A stretch of 64,000 bases of DNA from Thermocrispum municipale DSM 44069 (GTDB taxonomy: Bacteria > Actinomycetota > Actinomycetes > Mycobacteriales > Pseudonocardiaceae): the NCBI RefSeq assembly GCF_000427825.1, contig NZ_KE386593.1, forward strand, positions 281,253 through 345,252. The letters are read 5' to 3'. Below the pieces are notes generated by a model. That model saw nothing but the letters and a program-made list of their open reading frames with translations, was not told the DNA's origin and did no database searches. This document shows, piece by piece, positions 7,375 to 15,738 of this stretch. Position numbers and translations under genes: made by a program. Position 1 is the stretch's first letter. The number at the start of each line of letters is the position of its first letter.

Positions 7375-8304
7375 ATGACGAGGTGGACATCGAATGAGGG
7401 TTTTCTCACCGGCGGGACCGGAGCGATCGGCAGGCACTTGGTGCCGAAGCTGGTCGCCGAGGGACACAAGGTCACGGCGCTGGTTCGCAGCGCGGAGAAG
7501 GCGGCGCAGGTGGAGCGGCAAGGCGCCGTGCCGGCCGAGGTGTCGCTGTTCGACGCGGACGGGCTCGCTACCGCCTTCGAGGGTCATGACGCCGTGATCA
7601 ACCTGGCCACGGCCATCCCGTCGACGTCACGCTACTTCTTGCCCGGCGCGTGGAAGTCGAACTTCCGAATCCGCACGGAAGGCTCCGCTGCGGTGGCGAA
7701 AGCCGCCCGGTCGGCGGGCGTGGGCCGGCTTCTTCAGGAGTCGGTCGTGTTTGTGTACCCGGACAGCGGTGACAAGTGGATCGACGAATCCGCGGAGCTC
7801 GACGTGGTTCCGAGCTCGGAGCCGAACGTGGCGGCGGAGGAGAACGCGCGCCGGTTCGCCGAGCAGGGCGGCGTGGGTGTCGTGCTGCGATTCGGCTACT
7901 TCTACGGGCCGGGGGGGGCGATCCACACCGAGGAGATCCTGAAGTTCGCGCGGCTGCGGTTCGCGATGCAGCTGGGCGGCCGGAACGCCTACCAGGCGGC
8001 GATACACCTCGAGGACGCCGCGTCCGCCGTCGTGGCTGCGTTGGAGATCCCGTCCGGCACGTACAACGTGTGCGACGACGAGCCGCTGACCGCACGGGAG
8101 TTCACCGACGCCATGATTGCCGCGGTCGGACGGCGTCCGCTGCTGCGCGGGCCCGGCAGATTGTTGGCCCTGGGCGGTAACAAGACTGCGGCTCTGACCA
8201 GATCGCAGCGGGTCTCCAACCAACGGTTCAAGGACGCCGCCAACTGGTCGCCGCACTACCCGAGCGCTCGTGAGGGGTGGGCCGCCACCGTGGCGGCTGG
8301 GTGA
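7375..8304 (+). CDS. NAD(P)-binding SDR/epimerase-like protein with disrupted original start
   Basis: 309 aa if started at ATG 7375. The Rossmann glycine motif FLTGGTGAIGRHL (about residues 10-22) identifies an extended SDR/NAD-epimerase relative; FGYFYGPGG and AYQAAIHLEDAA are typical downstream elements. The usual YxxxK catalytic pair is not evident. The canonical start would be ATG 7394 (MRVF, with GAGGTGG upstream), but one base is missing after GTTTTC so that start runs out of frame into the rest of the gene. The in-frame ATG 7375 restores a protein with an altered N-terminus. The TetR gene at 8348 follows closely on the same strand. Substrate unknown. Confidence 0.75.
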   Translation: MTRWTSNEGFLTGGTGAIGRHLVPKLVAEGHKVTALVRSAEKAAQVERQGAVPAEVSLFDADGLATAFEGHDAVINLATAIPSTSRYFLPGAWKSNFRIRTEGSAAVAKAARSAGVGRLLQESVVFVYPDSGDKWIDESAELDVVPSSEPNVAAEENARRFAEQGGVGVVLRFGYFYGPGGAIHTEEILKFARLRFAMQLGGRNAYQAAIHLEDAASAVVAALEIPSGTYNVCDDEPLTAREFTDAMIAAVGRRPLLRGPGRLLALGGNKTAALTRSQRVSNQRFKDAANWSPHYPSAREGWAATVAAG

Positions 8305-8347
8305 GCCCGGACGATCACTCGTCGGGCGACTGCCATACCGTGACGAC

Positions 8348-8977
8348 ATGTCGTCGATCCCGGGGCGTCTCCCACACGGCAGGCACGGCCTGACGCGCGA
8401 GGAGGTCGAGCGGTCACAGCGGGACCGGCTGCTGCTCGCCGCGGCGGCCGCGATGTCCGAGAAGGGCTACGCGCGCACCGTCGTCGAGGACATCGTCAAG
8501 CGCGCCGGTGTTTCCCGTGAAACCTTCTACCGGCTGTTCGGCTCGAAGCTGGACTGCTTCATGGCCGCGTTCCAGCGCGCCGGTGAGCTGCTGATCAGCC
8601 ACATCACGGCAAGCGGGGACAGTGAACGGGCGAGCACCGACCCGGTGGAGCGGTTCGCGGTGTTCTTCCAGTCGTACTTGGAGGGCCTGGCCGCCAACCC
8701 CACGTTCGCGCGTCTGTTCCTGGTGGAAGTGCACGCCGCCGGGCCGGAAGCCATCGAAGCGCGGCTGACGCAGCAAACGTGGTTCGTCAACGCCGTCGCG
8801 GACCTGTTCGGCGTGCAGACCGAACAGGGCCGGTTCGCCTGCCAGATGGTGGTGGCAGCGACCAGCGCGATGTTGACCGGCCCCCTGGTGTCGGAGGACA
8901 TGGAGGCGCTCCGGGCGCTCGGCCCGCGGATCACCAATCACGTCCGGGAGCTGTACCGGGCCGGGCTGCTCACCTGA
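8348..8977 (+). CDS. TetR family transcriptional regulator
   Basis: 209 aa from ATG 8348. The N-terminal HTH is clear: EKGYARTVVEDIVKRAGVSRETFYRLFGSK spans about residues 36-65, followed by helical ligand-binding domain. The recognition-helix codons for VSRET contain a 14/16 match to parS (8509-8524). The gene follows the SDR gene by 43 bp and is likely co-transcribed, so it may control that enzyme or an unlinked target. No operator-like palindrome was found in the short spacer. Confidence 0.88.
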   Translation: MSSIPGRLPHGRHGLTREEVERSQRDRLLLAAAAAMSEKGYARTVVEDIVKRAGVSRETFYRLFGSKLDCFMAAFQRAGELLISHITASGDSERASTDPVERFAVFFQSYLEGLAANPTFARLFLVEVHAAGPEAIEARLTQQTWFVNAVADLFGVQTEQGRFACQMVVAATSAMLTGPLVSEDMEALRALGPRITNHVRELYRAGLLT

Positions 8978-9045
8978 CCGCGCGGCACAACCGCGATGAC
9001 GCGCGCTGCACCAGGCGCGAACCCTGGCCGGATTGCGTGGCACCC

Positions 9046-9510
9046 TCACTCACTCAGTGCCGCAGTCGCCTCGCGTCCTGCCTCGGACATCCGGCGGAGG
9101 AAGCCTGCGATCAATTCGAGCTCGTCGGCGGTGTAGTCGGCACACAGCTGGTCCATCGCTGCATTCAATCCGCCAAGCACGTCGACAAGCTCCCGGTTCC
9201 GTGTCGGCAGCGCGGTCACCACGACGCCACGACGGTCCTTGCCGTCCCGCTTCCGGGCCACCCACCCACCGCGTTCCAGGCGATCGAGAATGCCGGTCAC
9301 CGTGGCCGGGTGCAGGCCGGCGCGGCGGGCGAGGCCACCGGGGCTGATCGGACCGGTCCTGCTGATGAGGTCGAGACAGTCCACGTCGAGGCTCTTGAGC
9401 CCGACTCTGCCCGCCATGCGATGGGTGAACAACGACAGTTGGTTGGCCAGCTCGCGCAGGGCACGTTTGACCGCTACCGTCTGCCTCCGGCGAGATATTT
9501 TGTGATTCAT
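9046..9510 (-). CDS. MarR family transcriptional regulator
   Basis: 154 aa from ATG 9510, with GGGGAAG about eight bases upstream. A winged HTH is evident: GPISPGGLARRAGLHPATVTGILDRLERGGWVARKRDGKDRRGVVV (about residues 54-98), including the DxRx wing. It is divergent from a thiol-peroxidase-like gene with only 48 bp between the starts. One Cys (about position 45) could act as a redox sensor as in OhrR-like proteins, but it is not at the usual N-terminal position. I infer that it represses itself and the neighbour through the AT-rich palindrome in the spacer. Confidence 0.9.
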   Translation of the reverse strand: MNHKISRRRQTVAVKRALRELANQLSLFTHRMAGRVGLKSLDVDCLDLISRTGPISPGGLARRAGLHPATVTGILDRLERGGWVARKRDGKDRRGVVVTALPTRNRELVDVLGGLNAAMDQLCADYTADELELIAGFLRRMSEAGREATAALSE

Positions 9511-9535
9511 ATGATATCTTCCCCGTAATATTGAG
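9492..9535. promoter_or_regulatory. AT-rich divergent operator/promoter of the marR-peroxiredoxin pair
   Basis: AGATAT and ATATCT arms (9494-9499 and 9513-9518) form an interrupted palindrome across the MarR start codon, in a stretch of markedly lower GC than its surroundings; AATATT follows at 9527-9532. MarR proteins usually bind such symmetric AT-rich sites. Binding is inferred. Confidence 0.5.
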
Positions 9536-9558
9536 CGCATCCTACCCTGGGAGGGCCC

Positions 9559-10146
9559 ATGCGCCCGACATCTCGCAGTCGCACCGGCACCCGCTGCACC
9601 CCGGGTACACGCGTCCCGGCACTGGAGCTGACCACCATCCGCGCCGACCGGCTGCGAGTTCCCGACCCGGACCGGCTCACCCACCTGGTCTTTCGCCGCT
9701 TCGCCGCCTGTCCGATCTGCAACGTCCATCTGCACTCGGTGGCGCGCAGACACAGCGAGATCGTGGCCGCTGGGGTACGGGAGATCGTCGTCTTTCACTC
9801 ATCGGTGGACGCGATGGTGCCGCACCAGGGGTCGCTTCCCTTCGATGCGGTCGCCGACCCGGACCGACAGCTGTATCGCCAGTTCGGTGTGGAGTCCTCG
9901 ATGAGGTCGGTGCTCGATCCGCGCGCATGGACCGCGTGGATCAAACCGGAGGCGTGGCGCGTCGGTCTGCGGGAACTGCGGAGTGGGGCCAGGCAGCGCC
10001 TTCGGGACACCAACGTCTTGGGCATGCCCGCCGAGCTACTCATCGCGCCGAGCGGCACGGTGCTGGCCGCCAAGTACGGTTCGCACGCCAACGACCAGTG
10101 GAGCGTCGACGAACTCTTGCGCCTTGCCGCGACATGCCGGCGATGA
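9559..10146 (+). CDS. peroxiredoxin-like (AhpC/TSA-type) protein
   Basis: 195 aa from ATG 9559 with GGAGGG upstream. A thioredoxin-fold beta strand (THLVFRRFAACPICNVHL, about residues 41-58) carries a CPIC motif, in the style of the actinobacterial peroxiredoxin-like family. The C-terminal half contains the PAELLIAPSGTVLAAKYG strand-turn and ends in a helix. It should reduce peroxides or act as a thiol oxidoreductase in the cytoplasm. It is divergent from the MarR regulator, which suggests induction by oxidants or electrophiles. Confidence 0.8.
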   Translation: MRPTSRSRTGTRCTPGTRVPALELTTIRADRLRVPDPDRLTHLVFRRFAACPICNVHLHSVARRHSEIVAAGVREIVVFHSSVDAMVPHQGSLPFDAVADPDRQLYRQFGVESSMRSVLDPRAWTAWIKPEAWRVGLRELRSGARQRLRDTNVLGMPAELLIAPSGTVLAAKYGSHANDQWSVDELLRLAATCRR

Positions 10147-10186
10147 GGCGCGCGCTCTGCTGGCAGCACCCCCGTGGCAGCGCCGC

Positions 10187-10963
10187 TCAGGAGAAGCTGC
10201 CGTGCCTGCCGTGCCCGGCGGTGAACCTGGCAGCGCCCTCGGCCGCGTCGGTGTGCAGCGACTGGATCCCGATGCTGGTTTCGAACTGCAGCGCCTGCTG
10301 TTCCGACAACCCCTCCTGCTGGTAGACCGACCACCGGTCGTTACGCATGCAGGTTTGCGGGAAGGCACTGAGCTGGCGCGCCAGCTCCTCGGCCTCTACC
10401 CGGGCCGTCCCCGGGTCGACCACCCGGTTGGCCAGGCCGAACGACAGTGCTTCGGTCGCTCCCACCGGCCGCCCGGTGAGGATCATGTCCAGCGCCCGGC
10501 TCATCCCGATCAGCCTGGGCAACCGCACCGTCCCGCCGTCGATGAGCGGCACACCCCACCGCCGGCAGAACACGCCGAACGTCGCGTCGGACGCCGCCAC
10601 CCGCAGGTCGCACCACAGGGCCAGCTCCAGGCCGCCGGCCACCGCATAACCCTCCACGGCCGCGATCACCGGTTTGCTCAGCATCAGGCGAGTCGGTCCC
10701 ATCGGGCCGTCACCGCTCTGCGCCACCGTGTTGCCGCGCTCGGTCCCGATCGCCTTCAGATCGGCGCCCGCGCAGAACGTGCCGCCGTCGCCCCACAACA
10801 CGGCGACGTCCGAACCGTCGTCGGCGTCGAACGCGCGGAAGGCCTCGGCCAGCTCGCGGGCCATCGGGCCGTCCACCGCGTTGCGTCGCTCCGGCCGGTC
10901 AAGGATGACGGTGGTCACGCGATCGCTCTTCTCCACCCGGATCGACTCGTACTGGTCTGCCAT
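10187..10963 (-). CDS. enoyl-CoA hydratase/isomerase family protein (crotonase)
   Basis: 258 aa from ATG 10963; AGAGGGA precedes the start. Crotonase landmarks: LDRPERRNAVDG (20-31), the oxyanion-hole segments FCAGADLKAI (about 63-72) and AAVEGYAVAGGLELAL (about 100-115), then GVPLIDGG and the GxALSFGLANRVV region. The hydratase acid/base Glu pair is not fully conserved: the second position lies in RWGVPLIDGGTVRL, so isomerase or hydrolase activity cannot be excluded. It likely takes part in fatty-acid or amino-acid CoA catabolism. It ends about 40 bp from the convergent peroxiredoxin gene. Confidence 0.88.
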   Translation of the reverse strand: MADQYESIRVEKSDRVTTVILDRPERRNAVDGPMARELAEAFRAFDADDGSDVAVLWGDGGTFCAGADLKAIGTERGNTVAQSGDGPMGPTRLMLSKPVIAAVEGYAVAGGLELALWCDLRVAASDATFGVFCRRWGVPLIDGGTVRLPRLIGMSRALDMILTGRPVGATEALSFGLANRVVDPGTARVEAEELARQLSAFPQTCMRNDRWSVYQQEGLSEQQALQFETSIGIQSLHTDAAEGAARFTAGHGRHGSFS

Positions 10964-11030
10964 TCGTCCCTCTCTCCCCGGTCCACGCCCCGGTTCAACG
11001 ATTGGCGCGAAACCAGGGTGACACAGCGGA

Positions 11031-11069
11031 GGACCGGGCCTGGCGGAATCATGACGCCAGGCCCGGTCC
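11031..11069 (-). terminator. strong hairpin downstream of the secreted hydrolase gene
   Basis: GGACCGGGCCTGGCG pairs perfectly with CGCCAGGCCCGGTCC (15 bp, nine-base loop), 24 bp past the hydrolase stop. There is no U tract, as is common in high-GC actinobacteria. Confidence 0.75.
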
Positions 11070-11092
11070 GAAATCGTGATAGTGAATCCCGC

Positions 11093-12163
11093 CTAACTGC
11101 CCACGTGCCGATCGGCGAAATCGATCATCCGGTCGTAGGCCTTCGGCGCCGTCTTTTCCAGGTTGATGTCGTGCCCACCGTCGGGAATCACCATGGCCTC
11201 GACCTTCGCCTTGGGTCCGTAGAACGGGCGCTCGAATTCGGCCAGTGCTTCGTCCGACGAGCAGTCCGCCGCCAACGTGCCGCAGAAGAACGTGTCCGCA
11301 TCACCGTTGACCGTCAACACCGGGATATTCGTCGTCTTCGACACGTTGTTCAGCAGGTACACCGCCGCGGTCGGGATCTCCAACACGCCTGCCGTCTGCT
11401 TGAGCTTCTCGTCGACCTCGATGACCTTCGGGTCCGCGTTGTCGGTGTTGTAGAACAGGCCGCGCGCACCCTTCCGCGTCGTGACGTAGAGCGGGTCGTA
11501 GCCGGACTTGGCGAATTTCGGGTCGAGCACCGCAGGCGGCGACTGGGCGACCAGCCGGGCGGTGAGATCGGCCAGGTTCACCCGGTGTGCGATGCCGGTG
11601 ACGATCATCGCGTCGACGTCGTGGTAGCGCCCGGCCACCAGGTAACTGGTCACCGATCCGTAGCTGTGCCCCACCAGGATGACCTTGTCGAACGACTGGC
11701 CGAGGCTGCCGTCGCGCAGCGCTGTCACGACTTGCTGCACCGTCCGCGCCGCCGTGTCCCAGGTCAGCGTGGCGCCCGGCGGGTGGGTCGACTCACCGTC
11801 GCCGATCCGGTCGATGGCCAGCGTGGCGTATCCGGCTTCGTTTGCGCGGCGCGCGTACGAATACGTTTCCGGTTCGTACGGGAAATCCCAGTAATAGCGC
11901 GCGTAACTGTAGCCGTGCACCAGCAGCTGCACCGTTTTGGCGCCGGGCGGGACACACAGCGTTCCGGCAATGTGGCCCGACCCACCGGTGAATTTCACCG
12001 GCGTGCGCACGTCCCGGCATTCCGTCTTGCCACCGGCTGGTTCTGCCGCACCCGCCGGTGCAGCCACGGACAGTCCCAGGGCAACCACAGCCAAGCCGGT
12101 GGCCACTCGGCGCACCAGTGACCGAGTCCGCTTCTTTGCGGAATGTGTCAATGAAATTGTCAC
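11093..12163 (-). CDS. secreted alpha/beta-hydrolase
   Basis: 356 aa from GTG 12163, which overlaps the acyl-CoA ligase stop as GTGA (coupled translation); TTG 12151 is an alternative with better ribosome-site spacing. A signal peptide is clear: basic KKRTRSLVRR, hydrophobic core, then AAPAGAAEP. The hydrolase fold shows LLVHGYSYARYYW (oxyanion strand), the nucleophile elbow VILVGHSYGSVTS, an acid in NGDADTFFCG and a C-terminal His in VIPDGGHDINLEK. It presumably cleaves an ester, lipid or amide outside the cell. Two Cys near the acid may form a disulfide. Coupling with the ligase upstream suggests that the released acid is activated to its CoA ester. Confidence 0.85.
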   Translation of the reverse strand: MTISLTHSAKKRTRSLVRRVATGLAVVALGLSVAAPAGAAEPAGGKTECRDVRTPVKFTGGSGHIAGTLCVPPGAKTVQLLVHGYSYARYYWDFPYEPETYSYARRANEAGYATLAIDRIGDGESTHPPGATLTWDTAARTVQQVVTALRDGSLGQSFDKVILVGHSYGSVTSYLVAGRYHDVDAMIVTGIAHRVNLADLTARLVAQSPPAVLDPKFAKSGYDPLYVTTRKGARGLFYNTDNADPKVIEVDEKLKQTAGVLEIPTAAVYLLNNVSKTTNIPVLTVNGDADTFFCGTLAADCSSDEALAEFERPFYGPKAKVEAMVIPDGGHDINLEKTAPKAYDRMIDFADRHVGS

Positions 12164-13686
12164 CTTTCCCACAATGGATCGCGCAGTTTTCGCCGCAGAA
12201 TCTTTCCGACCGGGGATTTCGGAATCGAATCCACCAGCACGACTTTTTTCGGCACCTTGTAACCGGCCAACCGGCCACGTACGAATTCCCGCAGTTCGTC
12301 GGTGTGCACGGTGGCGTCGGGACGGACGACGACGAAGGCCGTCACCGCTTCGACCCACTTCGGATCAGGGGCGCCGACCACCGCACACTCGGCCACCGAC
12401 GGGTGCGCGAGCAGGGCATCCTCGACTTCTCGCGGATAGACGTTGTATCCGCCGGTGATGATCATGTCGCTGGCCCGGTCGACCAGGTACAGGTAACCGC
12501 GCTCGTCGGCACGCGCCATGTCCCTGGTGCGCACCCACCCGTCGGCGGTCATGGTCTTGGCGTTGAGCTCGTCCGCGTTGAAGTAGCCGGCCATGGTGAA
12601 CGGCGCGCGCACCCGGATCTCGCCGATCTCGCCCTGCTCGACCGGGTTGCCGTCCTCGTCGGTGAGCGCGATCTCCGCGTCCACCGACGGGAAGCCGCAC
12701 GAACCCAGCAGGTCACCGCCTTCGGCGTGGTCCTCCTTGGTGAGCACCGTCTGACACAGCGGAGCCTCGGTCTGTCCGTAGTACTGAACGAACTTGTTGC
12801 CGAACGTCGCCATGCCCTGTTCCAGCAGCGGACGTGGCATCGGGCTGGCGCCGTAGATGATCGTGTCCAAGCTGCTGGTGTCGGCGCGCTGCACCGCGTC
12901 GCCGGCCAGCAACATGCCGAGCATGGTCGGCACCAGGTTGATGGCGGTGGCGCGCTCCCGCTCGATGGTGGCCAGGAATTGCTCCGGGTCGAAACCGGGC
13001 AGGATGATCGAGCGGGCGCCGGCGAGCCAGTACGGCAACACGAACGTCCCACTGGCGTGAATGAGCGAGGCGGCGTGCACCATCGCGTCATCGCGCTTGG
13101 GCGAGATCAGGTTGGTGAGGATGTTGCGCGCGATCGCCGCCCAGCTGGCTTGCGTGTGCTGCGCGGCCTTGAGTGTGCCCGTGGTGCCCGACGTGTAGAG
13201 CACGAGCATGACGTCGTCCGGCTCGACCGGCACGAGTGGGTCCGTCGGACGCGCACGCTCCGCCTCGGTGAACAGATTGCGGTCTTGTGCGCGCTGCGGT
13301 TCCCCAAGGCCGAGCAGGGTCAACCCGTCGAGCTCATCGGCCAGCGCCAATGCGCGTTCGGTCAAGTCAGCGCCGTGAATGAGCAGCCGGACACCGGTCT
13401 CCGTCAGCATCTTGGCCTGTTCGGCCTGGGAGAGCCGGGAGTTCAACGGCACCCGCGCCACACCCGACTTCAAACACGCGAAGTCGATCGGCAACGACCA
13501 GATCTCGTTGTTGAGCAACAGCCCGATGCGGGAGCCACGGCTGTAGCCCATGCCCACCAGCACGTTGGCAATTCGATTGGCCATGACGTCGACCTCGCGG
13601 TACGTCATGGACTGCTCACCCGCTACGACAGCGATCCTGTCGCGGTGCCGCCGTGCACCGCGTCGCACCAAATCCACGCCACGCAT
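12160..13686 (-). CDS. AMP-dependent fatty-acyl-CoA synthetase/ligase
   Basis: 508 aa from ATG 13686; TTG 13722 and GTG 13695 are upstream alternatives, but the TTG region looks like promoter/operator DNA. ANL-superfamily motifs are intact: the P-loop LVLYTSGTTGTLK, YYGQTEAPL (A5), GWVRTRDMARADERGYLYLVDRASDMIITGGYNVYP (A7-A8) and PKSPVGKILRRKLR with the catalytic Lys. It should activate a carboxylic acid to its CoA thioester through an acyl-adenylate. It overlaps the secreted hydrolase gene and is divergent from a TetR gene, so a small regulated lipid-degradation unit is likely. Confidence 0.9.
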   Translation of the reverse strand: MRGVDLVRRGARRHRDRIAVVAGEQSMTYREVDVMANRIANVLVGMGYSRGSRIGLLLNNEIWSLPIDFACLKSGVARVPLNSRLSQAEQAKMLTETGVRLLIHGADLTERALALADELDGLTLLGLGEPQRAQDRNLFTEAERARPTDPLVPVEPDDVMLVLYTSGTTGTLKAAQHTQASWAAIARNILTNLISPKRDDAMVHAASLIHASGTFVLPYWLAGARSIILPGFDPEQFLATIERERATAINLVPTMLGMLLAGDAVQRADTSSLDTIIYGASPMPRPLLEQGMATFGNKFVQYYGQTEAPLCQTVLTKEDHAEGGDLLGSCGFPSVDAEIALTDEDGNPVEQGEIGEIRVRAPFTMAGYFNADELNAKTMTADGWVRTRDMARADERGYLYLVDRASDMIITGGYNVYPREVEDALLAHPSVAECAVVGAPDPKWVEAVTAFVVVRPDATVHTDELREFVRGRLAGYKVPKKVVLVDSIPKSPVGKILRRKLRDPLWER

Positions 13687-13692
13687 GGCAGG

Positions 13693-13728
13693 CACATTTT
13701 CACAGACCGTCTGGACTGTCAATATGTG
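13693..13728. promoter_or_regulatory. palindromic operator between ligase and TetR genes
   Basis: CAGACcGTCTG (13703-13713) is an 11-bp palindrome, nested in wider CACAT...ATGTG symmetry (13693-13728). It lies in the 79-bp space between the divergent ligase (ATG 13686) and TetR (GTG 13766) genes. A site for the adjacent TetR protein is inferred. Confidence 0.5.
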
Positions 13729-13765
13729 TGGCGGTGCTTCCCCACGGACCGATTAGGCTGGTCCC

Positions 13766-14365
13766 GTGCCACCCACGACCAGACAGCAGCAACGCGACCA
13801 GACGAGAAAGCATCTGCTCGACACCACCGTCGCCTGTCTCGTCGAGTACGGCTACGCAGGCACCACGACGCAGCGCATCCAAGATCACGCCGGGGTCTCC
13901 CGCGGGGCGTTACTGCACCATTTCGGGTCGAAAGAGCAGCTGTTCGTCGCCGCGATCGGGCACATCGCCGAGCTGCACCTGGAACAGATCAAGGCCGCGG
14001 CGAAGCAGATGACGCCGGGCAAGCACGCCGTGCCCGGGATGGTCGAGGCGCTGCGTAAGGCCATGTCGGGGTCGAATTTCCTGGCCGGGTTGGAACTGTG
14101 GATGGCGGCCAGGACGGATTCTGCGGTGCGGTCGGCGCTGGCGCCCTCCGAACGACAGCTCGGCAAGGAGTTGTGGACGGTTTTCAGTCAGACGCTGGGC
14201 ACGGACAGCCCGCGGGTACGGATGGCGTACGAAGCGCTGCTGATCACGCTGCGCGGGCTCGCGCTGACCGGCCTGCTGCGGGAGAACGATCAGCGAGCCG
14301 ACGAGATCATCCGGGCCCGCCTGCACGAGTTGCTCACCGCGGTGGACGACGCCGAATCGTCGTAA
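13766..14365 (+). CDS. TetR family transcriptional regulator (fatty-acid ligase locus)
   Basis: 199 aa from GTG 13766. HTH at about residues 26-58: VEYGYAGTTTQRIQDHAGVSRGALLHHFGSKEQLF. The C-terminal domain resembles actinobacterial TetR proteins that respond to acyl-CoA or hydrophobic ligands, but ligand assignment is not possible from sequence. Divergent from the acyl-CoA ligase gene, with a palindrome between them, so it probably represses the ligase-hydrolase unit. The start lies very close to any possible transcription start, so a short or absent leader is possible. Confidence 0.88.
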   Translation: MPPTTRQQQRDQTRKHLLDTTVACLVEYGYAGTTTQRIQDHAGVSRGALLHHFGSKEQLFVAAIGHIAELHLEQIKAAAKQMTPGKHAVPGMVEALRKAMSGSNFLAGLELWMAARTDSAVRSALAPSERQLGKELWTVFSQTLGTDSPRVRMAYEALLITLRGLALTGLLRENDQRADEIIRARLHELLTAVDDAESS

Positions 14366-14396
14366 ATGATCTACCTTGACGCGGACGGACAGGCTA

Positions 14397-14819
14397 ATGT
14401 GCGTTCACATGAGCTTGCCGACCGACAACCTCGCCCAGCTGGTGGCGACCATGCCGTTCGCGACGAAGTTGGGCATCGCAATCACTGAAGCGTCACCGGC
14501 CGAGGTTCGCGCGAAGCTCGCGTGGGACGACCAGAACTGCACCCTGGGCGGCATCCTGCACGGCGGCGCGCTGATGGGTTTCGCGGACACCGTTGGCGCG
14601 GTTTGTGCGTTCTTGAACCTGCCCGAGGGTGCCTCGACCGCCACCCTGGAGTCGAAGACGAATCTGTTCCGCGCAGTGAAGAACTCGGCGGTGCTGGCGG
14701 TCAGCAAGCCGCTGCACGTGGGTAAGACGACCATCGTGACCCAGACCGACCTGTTCGACGAGCAGGAGCGGCGAGTGGCGCAGGTGACGCAGACGCAGGC
14801 CGTTCTACCTCCGCGCTGA
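14397..14819 (+). CDS. PaaI-family hotdog thioesterase
   Basis: 140 aa from ATG 14397; ATG 14409 is equally credible and would remove four residues. The hotdog signature is GGILHGGALMGFADTVGAVCAFL (about residues 48-70), with the active-site His-Gly-Gly and the following helix; the beta-strand AVKNSAVLAVSKPLHVGKTTIVTQTDLFDE follows. Such enzymes hydrolyse acyl-CoA thioesters. It follows the TetR gene on the same strand by about 30 bp and may belong to the same lipid-handling module. The 3' end overlaps the convergent methyltransferase gene by 15 bp. Confidence 0.87.
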   Translation: MCVHMSLPTDNLAQLVATMPFATKLGIAITEASPAEVRAKLAWDDQNCTLGGILHGGALMGFADTVGAVCAFLNLPEGASTATLESKTNLFRAVKNSAVLAVSKPLHVGKTTIVTQTDLFDEQERRVAQVTQTQAVLPPR

Positions 14820-15569
14820 CTGGCGCGTTCCGATCACGACGGTCGAGTCTCCGTCGGTGACGGATCTGGCTCGCAGGCCGCCGGAGGCGAGGACCGAGAC
14901 AGCTGTGGCGGCTTGATGTTCGGCGACTTCGGACAACATGCTGCCGCCGTCGGTCAGCCACGCCGACGCTTCCCCGGCCACCCGGCGGAGCCGGTCCAGG
15001 CCGTCGCTGCCGCCATCCAGTGCGAAGCGCGGTTCATGCCGACGCGCCTCGACCGGCATCAGGTCGAGTTCGTCCGAGGGCACATAGGGAACGTTGACCG
15101 TCAGCACGTGAACCCTGCCGCGCAGGTTTGCCGGCAGCGGCCGGAACAGGTCCCCCTGGTAGACCTGACCGCGGTCGCCGAGGTTGACACGCGCGCACCG
15201 AACCGCCGTCAAGTCGACGTCCGCCGCGTGCACCTCGGCATTCGGCAAGCGGTATGCCAGGACGGCGCCGATGGCACCGGACCCGCAGCACAGGTCGACG
15301 ATGACCGCGGATTCCGGCGCCAGGACGAGCGCTTGTGCCACCAGGAACTCCGTGCGCCGCCGCGGCACGAAAACCCCGGGTGCCACGGTGATCCGCCGCT
15401 CGCAGAACTGCGCCCAGCCGACGACGTGCTCCAACGGTTCACCGGCCACCCGGCGGGCGACCATGGCCTCCAGCTCCTGGGGGCCGGCGGCCGACTCGTG
15501 CAGGATGTGCGCCTCTTCCTCGGCGAACACGCAGCCCGCGGCGCGCAGTCGCTCGGTGATGTCAGGCAT
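14805..15569 (-). CDS. PrmC-related protein N5-glutamine methyltransferase-like
   Basis: 254 aa. The N-terminal helical domain (about 1-75) and the SAM-binding domain are as in PrmC/HemK: VFVPRRRTEFLV, then motif I VDLCCGSGAIGAVLA (about residues 90-104), ADVD, and the catalytic tetrapeptide. The tetrapeptide reads NVPY instead of NPPY, which is characteristic of the PrmC-related actinobacterial subfamily (TIGR03704 type) rather than of the release-factor enzyme. The substrate is therefore uncertain. Ending antiparallel to the thioesterase gene, it is likely transcribed alone. Confidence 0.82.
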   Translation of the reverse strand: MPDITERLRAAGCVFAEEEAHILHESAAGPQELEAMVARRVAGEPLEHVVGWAQFCERRITVAPGVFVPRRRTEFLVAQALVLAPESAVIVDLCCGSGAIGAVLAYRLPNAEVHAADVDLTAVRCARVNLGDRGQVYQGDLFRPLPANLRGRVHVLTVNVPYVPSDELDLMPVEARRHEPRFALDGGSDGLDRLRRVAGEASAWLTDGGSMLSEVAEHQAATAVSVLASGGLRARSVTDGDSTVVIGTRQSARR

Positions 15570-15738
15570 CGCGGGCCGCTCGCTGGGTCACGTGGCGATG
15601 GTAGATCCAGGGCAGGCCGCCCGACAGGAGTTGGCCGGACGTGCACCAGTTGGCCGCCCACGGCGACTACCCGGCCGACGGTTACCCGGACCCACGGGGA
15701 CTACCCGCGCCGGCGGCAGCTACCCGACCCCGCGGCAC

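Noticed and set aside
9983-14058. Very long + strand frames through the enoyl-CoA hydratase, hydrolase and ligase genes
   Set aside because: Opposite strand encodes well-conserved enzymes; long antisense frames are usual in high-GC DNA.
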